7,403 bases of DNA from Actinomycetota bacterium (lineage in GTDB: Bacteria; Actinomycetota; Acidimicrobiia; Acidimicrobiales; Ilumatobacteraceae). This document shows, one piece after another, positions 6,536-7,403 of the stretch. The first letter of the stretch is position 1, and the number at the start of each line of letters is the position of its first letter. The notes beneath the pieces are model-generated. The model was not told where the DNA came from. It searched no databases and saw only the letters and a list, made by a program, of their open reading frames with translations. A program made the translations under genes and the position numbers. The stretch lies in NCBI GenBank assembly GCA_009705435.1, contig WLTJ01000076.1, positions 1 through 7,403 of the forward strand. Direction: 5' to 3'.

Positions 6536-7403
6536 TTAACTACGAACCAATGAACCTGGTCGTGCCCCAGTATCGGCGTCATGACGGCGCGTGACTTGAC
6601 CTTTCACCAGCGTCGCCAAATAGCCCTTGACAGGCTGAATCAGACGAGTCCCACCTGCAGGCAGATCATGAAATGCCTTGGGTGGTGAGACCGTGAGATT
6701 TTCGAAGTCAATGACATTGATATCGGCGCGCAGTCCGACTGCGAGACGTCCGCGATCGTTCAAACCGTACAAATCTGCATTACGGCTCGTCTGTTTCGCC
6801 ACCAAGAACTCCAACGGGATGCGTTCACCGAGATGACGATCACGAGCCCAGAAAGTCAATTGGGTTGTCGGCATCGTGGCATCACAGATGAGAGTCACAT
6901 GGGCTCCGGCATCCGAGAGACCAGTCACGGTTTCTGGGTGCATCAGCATCTTGCGCAAAACCTCTTGGCTTTCATGCACGTTTGCTCCACCCATCAGGGC
7001 ACACATCGCGGCCCCATTTTGCTCAAGCATGTAGTCGTACAACAGACTCAAAACATTTTCGCCCGTGGATGCTGCCCGTGAACCGAGCATGTTTGATGGG
7101 TCTGGTTCATAGTCCACCGGGTCCGCTAGCGGATACATGAAACCTGCCGCGTTTTGGAAGAGTTGATACATATTGGCCATCGAACCTGGCTGATCAACAG
7201 GCACATCGCCTTCGGACATGATCGCCGCTTTGACTTCTGGCTTAGCCATTTCTCGCGCTCGCTCAGCCAAAGATAAATGCGTCAACTTCATGTACGTAGG
7301 TCGACGCTGGAATGCGTGATAGCCCGACAACCCCGATGCCAATCCGATCGGCCGTGATGGAACTTGCGGAAACAATTGCGCCCCTGTTTGATTAGCAGTC
7401 ACG
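6536..7403 (-). CDS. N-acyl-D-amino-acid deacylase-like amidohydrolase, C-terminal part (5' end outside window)
   Basis: The last 288 or so residues of a protein whose family usually has about 550. The frame stays open to the right edge, and the GTG at 7402 is more likely internal than a start, because the text at once matches the middle of the family (LFPQVPSRPIG, LAERAREMAKPEVKAAI). Counting from that GTG, SDAGAH at 163-168 carries the Asp expected to act as catalytic base and metal-site residue of the amidohydrolase barrel. LEFLVAKQTSRNADLYGLNDRGRLAVGLRADINVIDF (198-234), cited here by position, is the typical C-terminal barrel-to-sandwich passage, ending in GYLATLVKGQ. Known members remove acyl groups from N-acyl-D-amino acids, but many actinobacterial relatives have no known substrate. 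It is the first visible gene of a leftward pair with the SnoaL-like gene. Confidence 0.85.
   Translation of the reverse strand, partial: VTANQTGAQLFPQVPSRPIGLASGLSGYHAFQRRPTYMKLTHLSLAERAREMAKPEVKAAIMSEGDVPVDQPGSMANMYQLFQNAAGFMYPLADPVDYEPDPSNMLGSRAASTGENVLSLLYDYMLEQNGAAMCALMGGANVHESQEVLRKMLMHPETVTGLSDAGAHVTLICDATMPTTQLTFWARDRHLGERIPLEFLVAKQTSRNADLYGLNDRGRLAVGLRADINVIDFENLTVSPPKAFHDLPAGGTRLIQPVKGYLATLVKGQVTRRHDADTGARPGSLVRS

Noticed and set aside
6499..6582. Longer start (ATG 6582) for the SnoaL-like gene
   Set aside because: It would overlap the end of the deacylase-like gene and place the strong AGGGAG ribosome site inside the coding region.

Overview
The window looks like accessory DNA from a mid-GC Gram-positive actinobacterium, plausibly a planktonic member of the Acidimicrobiia. 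That assignment is an inference from the LPxTG-bearing Thr-rich surface proteins, frequent GTG starts, roughly even base composition, and the D-aminoacylase-type amidohydrolase beside a SnoaL-like protein. No rRNA or housekeeping gene is present to settle it.

Left part (1-2656): two leftward-reading paralogous genes for secreted surface proteins. Each has an N-terminal LPxTG-plus-membrane-segment module, an Ig-like repeat domain, a Thr/Pro linker and a C-terminal DUF1566 (Lcl-type, C-type-lectin-like) domain. The first gene runs off the left edge. The second is broken by a single-base insertion near 2321. Upstream of each gene lies a copy of a tRNA-Arg-derived sequence, exactly 1500 bp apart and in direct orientation. 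The right-hand copy (2599-2654) is clearly the 3' part of a tRNA-Arg(CCT) gene with encoded CCA and no 5' part. The left-hand copy (1123-1144) keeps only the anticodon-stem/variable-loop core. The upstream DNA around the two cores is otherwise unrelated. This suggests a single-gene cassette between tRNA-derived attachment sites, a stack of successive site-specific insertions behind a tRNA-Arg gene. No integrase lies in the window.

Middle part (2825-5503): two rightward major facilitator superfamily genes, a 12-segment-type transporter of unknown substrate and a 14-segment DHA2 (EmrB/QacA-type) exporter, 63 bp apart and probably one transcription unit.

Right part (5512-7403): a leftward pair converging on the exporters. 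It consists of the C-terminal part of an N-acyl-D-amino-acid deacylase-like amidohydrolase, then, 37 bp downstream, a protein made of two tandem SnoaL/NTF2-like domains. The pair could act on a small-molecule substrate, but the pathway cannot be read from the sequence.
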